DNA of 64,000 nt from Szabonella alba. Its GTDB lineage: Bacteria > Pseudomonadota > Alphaproteobacteria > Rhodobacterales > Rhodobacteraceae. Where the stretch lies: the NCBI RefSeq assembly GCF_016765775.1, contig NZ_JAESVN010000003.1, positions 186,001 to 250,000 on the forward strand, written 5' to 3'. The notes below the pieces were generated by a model. The model made no database searches, was not told the DNA's origin, and saw only the letters and a program-made list of their open reading frames with translations. Below, piece after piece: positions 1 to 8,988 of the stretch. Within the stretch, counting starts at the first letter, position 1. Each line of letters starts with the position of its first letter. A program made the position numbers and the translations under genes.

Positions 1-1763
1 GGTTCAAGCCCGTCATCGAAGGTCACGGCCTCCATCGCCGTCATCCAGTCCGGCCCCGGATCCGTCCCATCCGTCACCATCCGCGCCAGCAGGTCCTTGG
101 CCAGCGCGCGGCCCGCCTCCCACCGGTTGAAAGGGTCGGTGTCATGCTCCAGCAGGAAGGCGCGTTCCGCGGCACCCACCGCGCGTTCAAGGATCACCGG
201 CGCCGAAAAGCCCCGCAGGATCGAAACCACGGGCCGCGCCTCCAGCCCGTCAAAGCTGAACGCCTGCTGCGCCCCGGTCAGTTCCAGCACCGTGGTCGGC
301 AGCACTTCCCGACCCTCGGGCGACAGAAGGCCGACCGCGATGGGAATGACCTTGGGCGATTTCCGCGGCTGGCCCGGGGTTGGCGGGTTGATCTGTTCCA
401 GATGCAGGGTCAGGTGCCCGGCCTCATACTGTTCGGTGACCCGCACGCGCGGGGTTCCGGCCTCGGAATACCAGCGTTTGAACTGCGCCAGATCGCGGCC
501 CGTCGCCTCCTCGAAGACCGCCAGCCAGTCCTCGATCGTCGCGGCCTCCCCGTCATGACGGGCGAAATAAAGGTCCAGTGCCTTGGCATAGCCGTCATCC
601 CCGACCAGCCGGCGCAACATGCCGATCACCTCGGCGCCCTTTTCATAGACGGTGGCGGTGTAGAAATTGTTAATTTCGACATAAGATTCGGGCCGTACCG
701 GATGGGCCAGAGGTCCGGCATCCTCGCGGAACTGGCGGGCGCGCAGCATCAGCACATCCTCGATGCGCTTGACGGCATGGCTGCGCATGTCGCCGGAAAA
801 CTGCTGGTCGCGGTAAACCGTCAGCCCTTCCTTCAGGCAAAGCTGGAACCAGTCGCGGCAGGTGATGCGGTTGCCGGTCCAGTTGTGGAAATATTCATGC
901 GCGATGATCGCCTCGATCCGGGCGTAATCATCATCGGTCGCGGTTTCGGGGCTGGCCAGAACATAGCGCGAATTGAAGATGTTCAGCCCCTTGTTCTCCA
1001 TCGCGCCCATGTTGAAATCATCGACCGCAACGATGTTGAACACATCCAGATCATATTCGCGGCCATAAACCTGTTCGTCCCACCGCATGGACCGGATCAG
1101 GCTGTCCATCGCATAGGCGCAGTGATCCTCATCGCACTGGCGCACCCAGATGTTCAGATCGACCCCGCGCCCGGAGGCCGTGGTGAACCGCGCCGAATGG
1201 GCGATCAGATCGCCCGCAACCAGCGCGAACAGATAGGCGGGCTTGGGCCAGGGATCGGTCCAGCGCCCCTGCCCCGCAGGATTGCCGTTGGACAGAAGCA
1301 CCGGAAGGTCGCTTTCGATGGTCACATCGAAGGGGGCCATCACATCGGGCCGGTCCGGATAGAAGGTGATCTTGCGAAACCCCTCGGCCTCGCATTGGGT
1401 GCAATACATGCCCTTGGACATGTAAAGCCCCTCAAGGGCCGTATTGTCGGCGGGGTCGATCTCGACCACGCTTTCCAACGTGAAGGCGCCCTGGGGCAGA
1501 TCGGCGGCGGGGATCGTCAGCCCCCGGTCATCGGGGCGCAGATCAAGCGCGCGACCGTCCAGCCGCAAGGACAGCAGCCGCAACCCTTCACCGTCCAGCC
1601 GCAGATCCTCGCCCCCCGGCGCAGATGAAATTTCCAGCCGCGCCGTGACGGTCGTGCCGCGCGGGGCAAGCCGGAACTGCAGCGCTACGCGGTCAATGCG
1701 CCAGGGCGAGGGCCGGTAATCGGCAAGGCGCACTGGCGTCGGTGAAGCGGGGGGCGATGACAT
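1..1763 (-). CDS. pepN: Aminopeptidase N, M1 family (3' end outside window)
   Basis: Zinc metalloaminopeptidase that removes N-terminal residues from peptides, probably in the cytoplasm. About 587 codons are visible, starting with MSSPPASPTPVRLADYRPSP, and the frame runs off the left edge. The exopeptidase motif GAMEN (followed by KGLNIF) is near 1000 and the zinc motif HEYFH, followed by NWTGNR, is near 890. The order GAMEN then HEXXH is as in bacterial PepN, which is about 850-880 residues, so roughly the last third is missing. The ATG at 1763 is preceded by a GGAGG-like purine run (GGAGGCCCCC) some way upstream. The gene stands alone and is divergent from the small membrane gene at 1960. 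Family assignment is firm; natural substrate preference cannot be read from the sequence. Confidence 0.95.
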   Translation of the reverse strand, partial: MSSPPASPTPVRLADYRPSPWRIDRVALQFRLAPRGTTVTARLEISSAPGGEDLRLDGEGLRLLSLRLDGRALDLRPDDRGLTIPAADLPQGAFTLESVVEIDPADNTALEGLYMSKGMYCTQCEAEGFRKITFYPDRPDVMAPFDVTIESDLPVLLSNGNPAGQGRWTDPWPKPAYLFALVAGDLIAHSARFTTASGRGVDLNIWVRQCDEDHCAYAMDSLIRSMRWDEQVYGREYDLDVFNIVAVDDFNMGAMENKGLNIFNSRYVLASPETATDDDYARIEAIIAHEYFHNWTGNRITCRDWFQLCLKEGLTVYRDQQFSGDMRSHAVKRIEDVLMLRARQFREDAGPLAHPVRPESYVEINNFYTATVYEKGAEVIGMLRRLVGDDGYAKALDLYFARHDGEAATIEDWLAVFEEATGRDLAQFKRWYSEAGTPRVRVTEQYEAGHLTLHLEQINPPTPGQPRKSPKVIPIAVGLLSPEGREVLPTTVLELTGAQQAFSFDGLEARPVVSILRGFSAPVILERAVGAAERAFLLEHDTDPFNRWEAGRALAKDLLARMVTDGTDPGPDWMTAMEAVTFDDGLE

Positions 1764-1959
1764 GTCCTGCAAGGGGGCCTCCTGTGTTGGCGGCAGTCTA
1801 GGGCCGGAAAGCTCAGGCGCAAGGTGGTATGGCAGTCATTTCGGAACCACTTGCGCCCCGCGGCGTTGATACAGCAAGTGGCCGGCCGGATGGTCGCCCG
1901 GATGTCCGCCGTGACCAGTCGGCCAACTAGTAATGTCGCGAAGAGAAAGGGAAAACCTC

Positions 1960-2241
1960 ATGTCCGCACCGCAGACCAACCTCCAACGCCAGAAACGCCG
2001 CCATTGGGGGCCCATCGTCGGGATTACCGTCGCGCTGGCCTTTGTCGTCTTTCTGGGTGTCAGCAATTTCTGGCAGTCGACCACGGATGAGGACGCCGGG
2101 AGGGCGAGCCAGCCCGAAACCTCGGTTCCGGCGACCGAGCCGATGGCCGATCCGTCTGCCGCTCCGGCAACCGGCGCCGAGGAACAGGTGACCCCGGGTG
2201 CGCCGACGGCTCCGGCAGAAACGCCCGCCCCGGCGAACTGA
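1960..2241 (+). CDS. Small single-pass membrane protein, unknown function
   Basis: A 93-aa protein with a basic N-terminus (LQRQKRRHWG), one hydrophobic segment at about residues 17-37 (IVGITVALAFVVFLGVSNFW) and a Pro/Ala/Glu-rich low-complexity tail that would face the periplasm. The ATG at 1960 follows AGAGAAAGGGAAAACC and is preferred to an in-frame ATG at 1933, which has no ribosome binding site and would add a charged leader. A strong hairpin follows the stop, so it is probably monocistronic. No conserved domain is recognised; similar small anchored proteins are common in Rhodobacteraceae. Whether it has a function beyond membrane anchoring is unknown. Confidence 0.6.
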   Translation: MSAPQTNLQRQKRRHWGPIVGITVALAFVVFLGVSNFWQSTTDEDAGRASQPETSVPATEPMADPSAAPATGAEEQVTPGAPTAPAETPAPAN

Positions 2242-2271
2242 TCTTCGGGTCACCTGACCTGACTGTGTGAC

Positions 2272-2299
2272 AACCCCGCCTCTGAAAAGGCGGGGTTTT
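2272..2299 (+). terminator. Rho-independent terminator after the small membrane gene
   Basis: Ten-base-pair stem AACCCCGCCT / AGGCGGGGTT around the loop CTGAAA, followed by TTCC. It lies 30 nt after the stop at 2241 and separates this gene from the photolyase gene at 2392. Confidence 0.8.
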
Positions 2300-2391
2300 C
2301 CGTTGTGTGATCCCTGCCCGATCCTGCGCAGGCCCCGATCCTCCACCGATCTACCCTTGCCTGTGGCGCCGGGGCTGCTAGATCATGTTCC

Positions 2392-3933
2392 ATGAATGTT
2401 CTTCTCTGGTTCAAGCGCGATCTGCGCCTTGCCGACCATCCCGCGCTGGATCTGGCCTGCGGACTGGGCCGTGTTCTGCCGGTCTATGTGGCCGAACCGG
2501 ACTATTGGGCCCTGCCCGACCATTCGGCGCGGCAATGGCAGTTCATTGCCGAATCGCTGGCCGATCTGCGCGCGGCGCTGGCGGAACGCGGTGCGCCTTT
2601 GGTCATCCGGACTGGCCGCGCAGCCGAAGTGCTGGCCCGGCTCTGCCGTCAGCACCGGATCACCACCCTTGTCAGCCATGAAGAGACCGGAAACCTCTGG
2701 ACGTTCCAGCGCGACCGTGCCGTTGCCGCCATGGCCCGCGACGCTGGCATCGACTGGCAGGAAGTGCCGCAATCGGGGGTGTTCCGCGGACGCGCGGCGC
2801 GAGCAGGCAATGAGGGGCGCAACCGCTGGGCCGCGCGGCGCGACAGCTTCATGGCCGATGCCTGTCTTCCCGCTCCCGGGGCCATCCCGGCAATGGAAGG
2901 TGTGGAACCCGGCCCCCTGCCGTCATCCCGCGCGCTGGGGCTGGCCGAGGATCCCTGCCCCAGCCGTCAACCGGGCGGGCGCGCACAGGGGCAGGTTCTG
3001 CTGGACGGGTTTCTGGCGACGCGGGGGCGCGGCTATCTGGGTGGCTTGTCCTCACCCCTGACCGCCGAACGCGCCTGTTCCCGCCTGTCCGCCCATATTG
3101 CCCATGGCACCCTGTCACCGCGTGAGGTGCTGCAAGCCGCGCAGGCAAGGGCCGCCGAAGCCCCGGGGACCGAATGGGCCAGCAGCCTGCGCGCCTTTGC
3201 CAGCCGTCTTGCCTGGCGCGACCATTTCATGCAGCGGCTGGAAAATGCCCCGGAAATGGAGATCCGCGCCCTGCATACCGCCGCTGATTGCCTGCGCCCC
3301 GCCGAGGCGGATGCGACACGGCTGGCCCGCTTTGCCGCCGGGGAAACCGGATTTCCCTTTGTCGATGCCGCAATGCGTTACCTTGCGGCGGGGGGATGGC
3401 TGAATTTCCGCGCCCGCGCCATGCTGACCAGCGTGGCGACATGGCATCTCTGGCTGGAGTGGCGCGCGGTGGGGCATGTGCTGGCGCGGCGCTTGACCGA
3501 TTATGAACCGGGCATCCACTGGCCGCAGATCCAGATGCAATCAGGCGTGACGGGCATCCATATCCCGCGCATCTACAACCCGGTCAAACAGGGGCTGGAT
3601 CAGGACCCGCAGGGCCGTTTCACCCGCCGCTGGCTGCCGGAACTGGCCGCCGTTCCCGATGCGTTTCTGCATAACCCCTGGCGGTGGAGCGGTGCGGGCC
3701 GGGTTCTGGGGCGGTATTATCCCGAACCGCTGGTCGATCCGGAAACCGCCGCAAGGGCCGCGCGCGATGCGATCACGCGGCTGCGTCGCGCCGAGGGTTT
3801 CGCCACCGAAAGCCGCGCCATCGCCGCCCGCCATGGTCAGCGCCGCACCTCACAGGCGCAGGACGCGGTGATCGAAACCGGCAGCCCCCGTCGTCGCCCC
3901 GCACCCGATGGCCAGTTGCATCTGGATCTTTAA
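2392..3933 (+). CDS. Cryptochrome/deoxyribodipyrimidine photolyase family protein
   Basis: A 513-aa flavoprotein of the photolyase/cryptochrome superfamily, which uses FAD and blue light to repair UV-induced pyrimidine dimers or to sense light. The N-terminal Rossmann antenna domain opens with VLLWFKRDLRLADHPAL. The FAD-binding helical domain follows, with the TGFPFVDAAMRYL signature at about residues 322-334 and the segment WLNFRARAMLTSVATWHLW. The YEPGIHWPQIQMQSG stretch corresponds to the usual flavin-contact loop. The signature is not the classical CPD-PhrB TGxPLVDAGMR, so I do not assign phrB; repair specificity is uncertain. The ATG at 2392 has no clear Shine-Dalgarno sequence. The gene is isolated between a terminator and the malate synthase gene. 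Confidence 0.85.
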   Translation: MNVLLWFKRDLRLADHPALDLACGLGRVLPVYVAEPDYWALPDHSARQWQFIAESLADLRAALAERGAPLVIRTGRAAEVLARLCRQHRITTLVSHEETGNLWTFQRDRAVAAMARDAGIDWQEVPQSGVFRGRAARAGNEGRNRWAARRDSFMADACLPAPGAIPAMEGVEPGPLPSSRALGLAEDPCPSRQPGGRAQGQVLLDGFLATRGRGYLGGLSSPLTAERACSRLSAHIAHGTLSPREVLQAAQARAAEAPGTEWASSLRAFASRLAWRDHFMQRLENAPEMEIRALHTAADCLRPAEADATRLARFAAGETGFPFVDAAMRYLAAGGWLNFRARAMLTSVATWHLWLEWRAVGHVLARRLTDYEPGIHWPQIQMQSGVTGIHIPRIYNPVKQGLDQDPQGRFTRRWLPELAAVPDAFLHNPWRWSGAGRVLGRYYPEPLVDPETAARAARDAITRLRRAEGFATESRAIAARHGQRRTSQAQDAVIETGSPRRRPAPDGQLHLDL

Positions 3934-4083
3934 CAGGGCGCCTATCTTTATGCGGATTTCCGAACAGGTGACTTAGGGCTTCGGCGAAAAAGCCATGTTC
4001 AGAATTGGTTGAATAAACTGACCAATTCCCCTATCCCTGCACACCACGGCATACAATGCAGCATTCACAGAGAAGGATTGCCC

Positions 4084-6243
4084 ATGGCGCAGATGGTGAA
4101 CAGGTCCGGGCTGTCGGTCGCCCCCGTGCTGGCAGCCTTCATTGAGGATCAGGCCCTGCCCGGAACCGGCGTCGCCGCCTCGGCCTTCTGGGACGGGCTG
4201 GCCGCTGCGGTTGCCGAAATCGGGGCCGAGAACCGCGCGCTGCTGGACCGGCGGGCCGACCTTCAGGCCCGGATCGACGACTGGCACAAGGCGCATCGCA
4301 GCCAGCGGCATGACCCCGCCGCCTATCGCGCCTTTCTGACCGAGATCGGCTATCTGGAGCCGGAAGGCCCGGATTTCACCATTGCGACGGCCAATGTCGA
4401 TCCCGAGATCGCGCTGCTGGCCGGGCCGCAACTGGTCGTGCCGGTGATGAATGCGCGCTATGCGCTCAATGCCGCGAATGCCCGCTGGGGCAGTCTTTAT
4501 GATGCGCTGTACGGCACGGATGCGCTGGGCGATCTGCCGCCCAAAGGGGCGTTTGATGCCGCACGCGGGGCGCGGGTTGTCGATTGGGGCCGGGGTTTTC
4601 TGGACGATGTGGTGCCGCTGGCCGGGGCATCATGGCGCGAGGCGACCGGATTTGCGGTCAAGGACGGCGCGCTGGTGGTTTCAACCGCAAGCGGCCCGAT
4701 GACGCTGGCGCGGCCTGACCAGTTTGCCGGACATCATGGCGATGCCGCCAGCCCTGCGCATATCCTGCTGAAAAACAACGGACTGCATATCGAATTGCTG
4801 ATCGACCCCTCCAGCCCCATCGGCAAAACCGACAAGGCGGGCCTGTCCGATATCTGGCTGGAATCGGCCCTGTCCGCGATCATGGATTGTGAGGATTCGA
4901 TTGCCGCCGTCGATGCCGAGGACAAGGTTCTGGCCTATGGCAACTGGCTGGGCCTGATGAAGGGCGACCTGACCGAACGCTTCACCAAGGGCGGCAAGGA
5001 GATGACCCGCCGCCTGAATCCCGATTTCGACTATCTGGCTCCCGATGGCGGCAGCCTCACGCTGAAATGCCGCGCGCTGATGCTGGTGCGGAATGTCGGG
5101 CATCTGATGACCAATCCCGCGATCCTCGACCCAGAGGGGCGTGAGATCGGCGAAGGGATCATGGATGCCTTCGTCACCACGCTGTGTGCCATGCATGATC
5201 TGGCCAAGACCGAAGGCCCGCGCAACTCGGTCCATGGATCGGTCTATGTGGTGAAACCCAAGATGCATGGGCCCGCCGAGGTGGCGCTGGCCGACCGTCT
5301 GTTCACGGCGGTGGAAAAGACGCTTGGCCTGCCGCAATACACGGTGAAACTCGGCATCATGGATGAGGAGCGCCGCACCTCGGCCAATCTGAAGGAATGT
5401 ATCCGGGCGGCGGCGCATCGGGTGGCCTTCATCAATACCGGCTTTCTGGACCGCACCGGGGATGAGATCCATACCTCGATGGAGGCGGGTCCGATGCTGC
5501 GCAAGGGCGATATGAAAAACGCCGCATGGATCGCGGCCTATGAGGCGCGCAATGTCGATATTGGTCTGGCCTGCGGGTTGCGGGGCCGCGCGCAGATCGG
5601 CAAGGGCATGTGGGCCGCCCCCGACCTGATGGCCGAAATGCTGCGCCAGAAGATCGGCCATCCGCAGGCCGGGGCGAATTGCGCCTGGGTGCCCTCGCCC
5701 ACCGCCGCAACACTGCATGCCACGCATTACCACAAGGTCGATGTGGCCGCCGTGCAGGACGGGATCGCGAAAGGCGGCCCGCGCGCAGGGCTTGAGGCGC
5801 TGCTGACGATCCCGCTGGCCGAGGGGCAGAACTGGTCGGAGGAGGAGATCCGCGCCGAGATCGAGAACAACGCGCAGGGCATTCTGGGTTATGTCGTGCG
5901 CTGGGTCGATCAGGGCATCGGTTGTTCCAAAGTGCCCGATATCCATGATGTCGGTCTGATGGAGGACCGCGCCACCTGCCGGATTTCCGCGCAGGCGCTG
6001 GCGAACTGGCTGCATCACGGTGTGGTAACCGAGGCGCAGGTGATGGAAGGGATGCGCAAGATGGCCGCCGTGGTGGACCGCCAGAACGCGGGCGATCCGG
6101 CCTATCGCGCCATGGCGCCGGGCTTTGACGGCGTGGCCTTCCTCGCCGCCTGCGATCTGGTCTTCAAGGGGCGCGAACAGCCCTCGGGCTATACCGAGCC
6201 GGTGCTGCATGCAAGGCGGCTGGAGCGGAAGGCGGCGGGGTGA
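4084..6243 (+). CDS. glcB: Malate synthase G
   Basis: Condenses glyoxylate with acetyl-CoA to give malate and CoA (glyoxylate shunt and glycolate assimilation), in the cytoplasm. From the ATG at 4084 the protein has 719 residues, matching the usual 720-730 of the G isoform. Conserved blocks include [28 protein letters not shown] and [17 protein letters not shown]. The region around [18 protein letters not shown] and [18 protein letters not shown] is typical of the TIM-barrel active site. AGAAGGATTGCCC before 4084 supplies the ribosome binding site; the longer in-frame extension to 4009 is not supported. No glc operon neighbours are visible, and the gene appears to be transcribed alone. Confidence 0.97.
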   Translation: MAQMVNRSGLSVAPVLAAFIEDQALPGTGVAASAFWDGLAAAVAEIGAENRALLDRRADLQARIDDWHKAHRSQRHDPAAYRAFLTEIGYLEPEGPDFTIATANVDPEIALLAGPQLVVPVMNARYALNAANARWGSLYDALYGTDALGDLPPKGAFDAARGARVVDWGRGFLDDVVPLAGASWREATGFAVKDGALVVSTASGPMTLARPDQFAGHHGDAASPAHILLKNNGLHIELLIDPSSPIGKTDKAGLSDIWLESALSAIMDCEDSIAAVDAEDKVLAYGNWLGLMKGDLTERFTKGGKEMTRRLNPDFDYLAPDGGSLTLKCRALMLVRNVGHLMTNPAILDPEGREIGEGIMDAFVTTLCAMHDLAKTEGPRNSVHGSVYVVKPKMHGPAEVALADRLFTAVEKTLGLPQYTVKLGIMDEERRTSANLKECIRAAAHRVAFINTGFLDRTGDEIHTSMEAGPMLRKGDMKNAAWIAAYEARNVDIGLACGLRGRAQIGKGMWAAPDLMAEMLRQKIGHPQAGANCAWVPSPTAATLHATHYHKVDVAAVQDGIAKGGPRAGLEALLTIPLAEGQNWSEEEIRAEIENNAQGILGYVVRWVDQGIGCSKVPDIHDVGLMEDRATCRISAQALANWLHHGVVTEAQVMEGMRKMAAVVDRQNAGDPAYRAMAPGFDGVAFLAACDLVFKGREQPSGYTEPVLHARRLERKAAG

Positions 6244-6251
6244 TTGCCGGT

Positions 6252-6291
6252 CCGCCTGCCCTGCCGTTCTTGTGGCGGAACGGGCGGGCGG
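6252..6291 (+). terminator. Hairpin after glcB
   Basis: Long GC-rich inverted repeat just past the glcB stop: GCCGTTC and the preceding CCGCC/GCCC blocks pair with GAACGGGC and GGGCGG around the loop TTGTGGC. There is no T-run, so factor-assisted termination is possible. Confidence 0.5.
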
Positions 6292-6417
6292 GTTCAGCCG
6301 ATTGACTGGCGAAGGTGGGTTTCGGGAGGGTCTTGGCCTAAGTGGGGCGACCGCGGGCGTTATGGTTGCATTGAGTCCTTAGCTGACGCTCGGCAGGTAA
6401 CCTGTGTCGCCAGATTT

Positions 6418-7005
6418 TTATAAGCAATGCGTACTTAGGTAAATTGCGTAGCCTGCTACTCCAAAGGGCATCAGACAGAACCATCCCCACAAGTACATAT
6501 GTCCATGAAAGGTCAAACTACTCACCCTTGTTTGCAGTTTGGATAGTAAGTCAACCTGTTCCTCAGAGAGCTTAACCATATGTTGCATTCTTTGGCTCTC
6601 CTGGCTGCCCGTTTCAAATGGTTTACCTTTTTCAACTGAGTCAAGCACACCGTGTGCGCTCTCTTCGATATTACCGATTCTTTTGATGGCATCTTCCAAT
6701 TGAGATTGCAGAGGATTCCCTCCGTATCCAAATGCAGAACTTCCCCCCACCTTCGACGAAGAATTCCACACTTGGAATGCATGCAGATCGGCGAGCCAGT
6801 TAAGGAGATGATTGAGGGCGAGGAAGCCGATCAGGATAGGGAGCGCTTGATCGAAAGCTCCGCCTAGCTTCAACCCGAAAACTTCAAGTTCAGATGTATC
6901 TACCCCATACCAGATTGAAAAAACTTTCGCCAATGCGACGGTCACGAGCGTTCGGCTTGAAACGTACGTGGACTGGGAAATAAGTTGCTGTCCCTGAAAA
7001 TGCAT
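6418..7005 (-). CDS. Orphan two-TM membrane protein, lower GC than its surroundings
   Basis: A 195-aa protein with a good ribosome binding site (AGGAA, 7 nt before the ATG). Two hydrophobic segments are visible at about residues 53-72 (ALPILIGFLALNHLLNWLAD) and 170-190 (near WFCLMPFGVAGYAIYL). Between them lies a polar, probably coiled-coil segment containing LEDAIKRIGNIEESAHGV and MVKLSEEQVDLLSKLQ. The base composition (roughly 45-50% GC by eye) and codon choice (AGT, TTA, CTA, ATA) differ sharply from the flanking genes at about 65%, suggesting recent acquisition. I recognise no family. It is convergent with glcB, and no integrase or direct repeat is visible nearby. Confidence 0.6.
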   Translation of the reverse strand: MHFQGQQLISQSTYVSSRTLVTVALAKVFSIWYGVDTSELEVFGLKLGGAFDQALPILIGFLALNHLLNWLADLHAFQVWNSSSKVGGSSAFGYGGNPLQSQLEDAIKRIGNIEESAHGVLDSVEKGKPFETGSQESQRMQHMVKLSEEQVDLLSKLQTRVSSLTFHGHMYLWGWFCLMPFGVAGYAIYLSTHCL

Positions 7006-7296
7006 TGTGCTATTCCTGCCATAACGTGCTTAAAAATACTGATCTCAGCACTCTGATGGTGTTGCAATAACAACCGTCCGCTCCGTCCCGCACAGCTGCC
7101 ACTCAATGATATCACACCCGATCAGCTTTGGTCGGCGAACGTGATCCAAACACCAAAAATCCCCTCCGCCGGACCCAAACCTCGCCATCCGCTGCAAACG
7201 CCGCTGGCCTGCGCCCGCAACACCCCATCCCCATTATGTTCGCGTTAAGTTCCGCGCGCTACCCTTCTGGGCATCCATTCCTTCATGGAGGTTCCG

Positions 7297-7470
7297 ATGC
7301 CCCTTCCCCAAAGGCCCGTTCCCCCCAACCTGCGCCGCTATTTCCGCGTGACCGAGATTGACCGCAGACTGACCGAGGCCCGCCCCCGCCTGCCGCGCGC
7401 CCCGTCCCTCCCCTGGACCGAGGCGCTGATCGGGCTTGCGGTCCTGATGCTGCTGCAGGCAGCGGGATGA
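7297..7470 (+). CDS. Small C-tail-anchored hypothetical protein
   Basis: A 57-aa product (MPLPQRPVPPNLRRYFRV...) ending in a hydrophobic stretch (ALIGLAVLMLLQAAG), suggesting a tail-anchored inner-membrane peptide. GGAGG at 7287-7291 is 5 nt from the ATG at 7297; an in-frame ATG at 7285 would overlap that ribosome binding site and is less likely. It converges on the ccm operon, ending 26 nt from the ccmG stop. No domain is recognised. The good ribosome binding site and basic N-terminus support a real gene, but its small size keeps confidence moderate. Confidence 0.5.
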   Translation: MPLPQRPVPPNLRRYFRVTEIDRRLTEARPRLPRAPSLPWTEALIGLAVLMLLQAAG

Positions 7471-7496
7471 CTGCGCGGCACACCCCGAACCGGCGG

Positions 7497-8018
7497 TCAG
7501 CGCGCGGCCTCGATGGCCGGGCGCAGGGTGCGGTCCAGTTCGGCGCGGGTGATCGGTCCCGCAAAGCGCAGGACCACCTTGCCATCCCCGTCGATCACAT
7601 AGGTTTCCGGCACGCCATAAACGCCCCAGTTCAGCGCCATGCGGCCGCTATCGGCACCGATGGCGGCAAAGGGATCGCCCAGTTCGTCCAGAAAGGCCAG
7701 CGCCTTGGCCGGGTCGTCCTTGTAATTGACGCCCAGAATCGGGATGCCCTCGGCGGCCAGTTCCTCCAGCAGCGGATGTTCGGCGCGGCAGGGCGCGCAC
7801 CAGCTGGCCCAGAAATTCAGCAGCTTGACGCCGGGCGCGCGCAGGGTGGCATCGTCAAAGGGGGCCGCAGGACCAAGGGCCGTGACCTGCACCGCCGGGG
7901 CCTCGCGCCCGATCATGGCCGAGGGCAGCGTATCGGGATCCTCGCGATACATGCCGATATAGAACAGGGCCGCCAGACCGACGAAAATCACCGGCGGCAG
8001 GATCATCAGCGGTTTCAT
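7497..8018 (-). CDS. ccmG: Periplasmic thiol:disulfide oxidoreductase CcmG/DsbE
   Basis: Membrane-anchored thioredoxin-like protein that reduces apocytochrome c or CcmH cysteines so that heme can be attached. The 173-aa product has an N-terminal signal anchor (LMILPPVIFVGLAALFYIG) and the redox site WASWCAPC at about residues 70-77. The downstream YGVPETYVIDGDGKV supplies the cis-proline region typical of DsbE. It is the last gene of ccmABCDG; the ATG is one base beyond the ccmD stop, implying translational coupling. Confidence 0.95.
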   Translation of the reverse strand: MKPLMILPPVIFVGLAALFYIGMYREDPDTLPSAMIGREAPAVQVTALGPAAPFDDATLRAPGVKLLNFWASWCAPCRAEHPLLEELAAEGIPILGVNYKDDPAKALAFLDELGDPFAAIGADSGRMALNWGVYGVPETYVIDGDGKVVLRFAGPITRAELDRTLRPAIEAAR

Positions 8019-8019
8019 G

Positions 8020-8208
8020 TCACTTTCCCCCCTGCGCCATTGCCGGCGCCCCGGCGGTTTGCGCCTGACGCGCCTCGACCTCGGCCAGTGCGCGGCGCAC
8101 CTGCGCGCTGCGCCACAGGCTCAGCACCACAAGCGCCGCGACCAGTGCTGCCGTGGCCGCGTAGGACCCCAGCACCGCGACGGCATATTTCCCCAGATCG
8201 GGCATCAT
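8020..8208 (-). CDS. ccmD: Heme exporter protein D
   Basis: Small (62 aa) single-span inner-membrane protein of the CcmABCD complex, needed to release holo-CcmE. The hydrophobic segment AVAVLGSYAATAALVAALVV is followed by a basic cytoplasmic stretch (SLWRSAQVRRALAEVEARQ), the classic CcmD pattern. It overlaps the ccmC stop by 4 nt (ATGA) and is followed immediately by ccmG, which supports assignment by position as well as by hydropathy. Confidence 0.9.
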   Translation of the reverse strand: MMPDLGKYAVAVLGSYAATAALVAALVVLSLWRSAQVRRALAEVEARQAQTAGAPAMAQGGK

Positions 8209-8936
8209 CCCATCCTCTCCCGCGCCAGCAGCGCGCTCAGCCGTCGCGCGCGGATTTCGGTCCGGGTGCGCAACAGGACGAGTGCCACGAACAGCAGCAC
8301 GAAACCGGCGATGCAGACCAGAAGCGGAAACCAGAAGACATCAGAGATATTCTCCTGCCGGTCCAGCGACAGCGAGGCCCCCTGATGCAGGCCCTGATTC
8401 CAGAAATTCACCGCATAGCGGCTGAGCACCGCAAAGACCGATCCGACGATACACAGAACCCCGGTCAGATCGGCCGCGGTATCGGGATCCTCAATCGCCG
8501 ACCACAGCGCGATATAACCGAAATAGAACAGGGTCAGGATCAGGAACGAGGTCAGGCGCGGATCCCAGGCCCACCAGGTGCCCCACATCGGCTGACCCCA
8601 AAGCGCGCCGGTCACCAGTGCGATCAGCGTGAAGATCAGACCCACCGGCGCCGCCGCCTTGGCCGCAAGCGCCGAGACATGATGCCGCCGGATCAGCCAG
8701 ACCAGGGACGCCACCAGCATCATCACCCATGCATTGATCGCCATCATCGCGGCGGGCACATGCAGATAGATGATCCTGACAGTCGATCCCTGCCGGAAAT
8801 CATCTGGCGTGAAGAAAAAGCCCCAGATCAGACCGGTGGTCAGGCAAAGTGACGACAGGGCTGCGGTCCAGGGCAGCATGCGCCCTGAAAGCCCCATGAA
8901 TTTTTGCGGATTGGCATATTCCCAAAGCGATGACAT
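8205..8936 (-). CDS. ccmC: Heme exporter/heme handling protein C
   Basis: Six-span integral membrane protein that presents heme to the chaperone CcmE in the periplasm. The tryptophan-rich motif WGTWWAWDPRLTS is present in the second half of the 243-aa protein, and periplasmic histidines flank it (YLHVPAAMM and NQGLHQGASLS). Length and motif match CcmC. It lies 52 nt after the ccmB stop and overlaps ccmD. Confidence 0.96.
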   Translation of the reverse strand: MSSLWEYANPQKFMGLSGRMLPWTAALSSLCLTTGLIWGFFFTPDDFRQGSTVRIIYLHVPAAMMAINAWVMMLVASLVWLIRRHHVSALAAKAAAPVGLIFTLIALVTGALWGQPMWGTWWAWDPRLTSFLILTLFYFGYIALWSAIEDPDTAADLTGVLCIVGSVFAVLSRYAVNFWNQGLHQGASLSLDRQENISDVFWFPLLVCIAGFVLLFVALVLLRTRTEIRARRLSALLARERMG

Positions 8937-8988
8937 GGCGGTTAGCTAGGCTTTCTGTTTTCCGGGGACAAGCTGTAACACAGGTTTT

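Noticed and set aside
144-1628. Long plus-strand open frame antisense to pepN
   Set aside because: The minus strand carries the GAMEN and HEXXH motifs of aminopeptidase N; the antisense translation is His/Gly/Arg-rich without domains, typical for GC-rich DNA.
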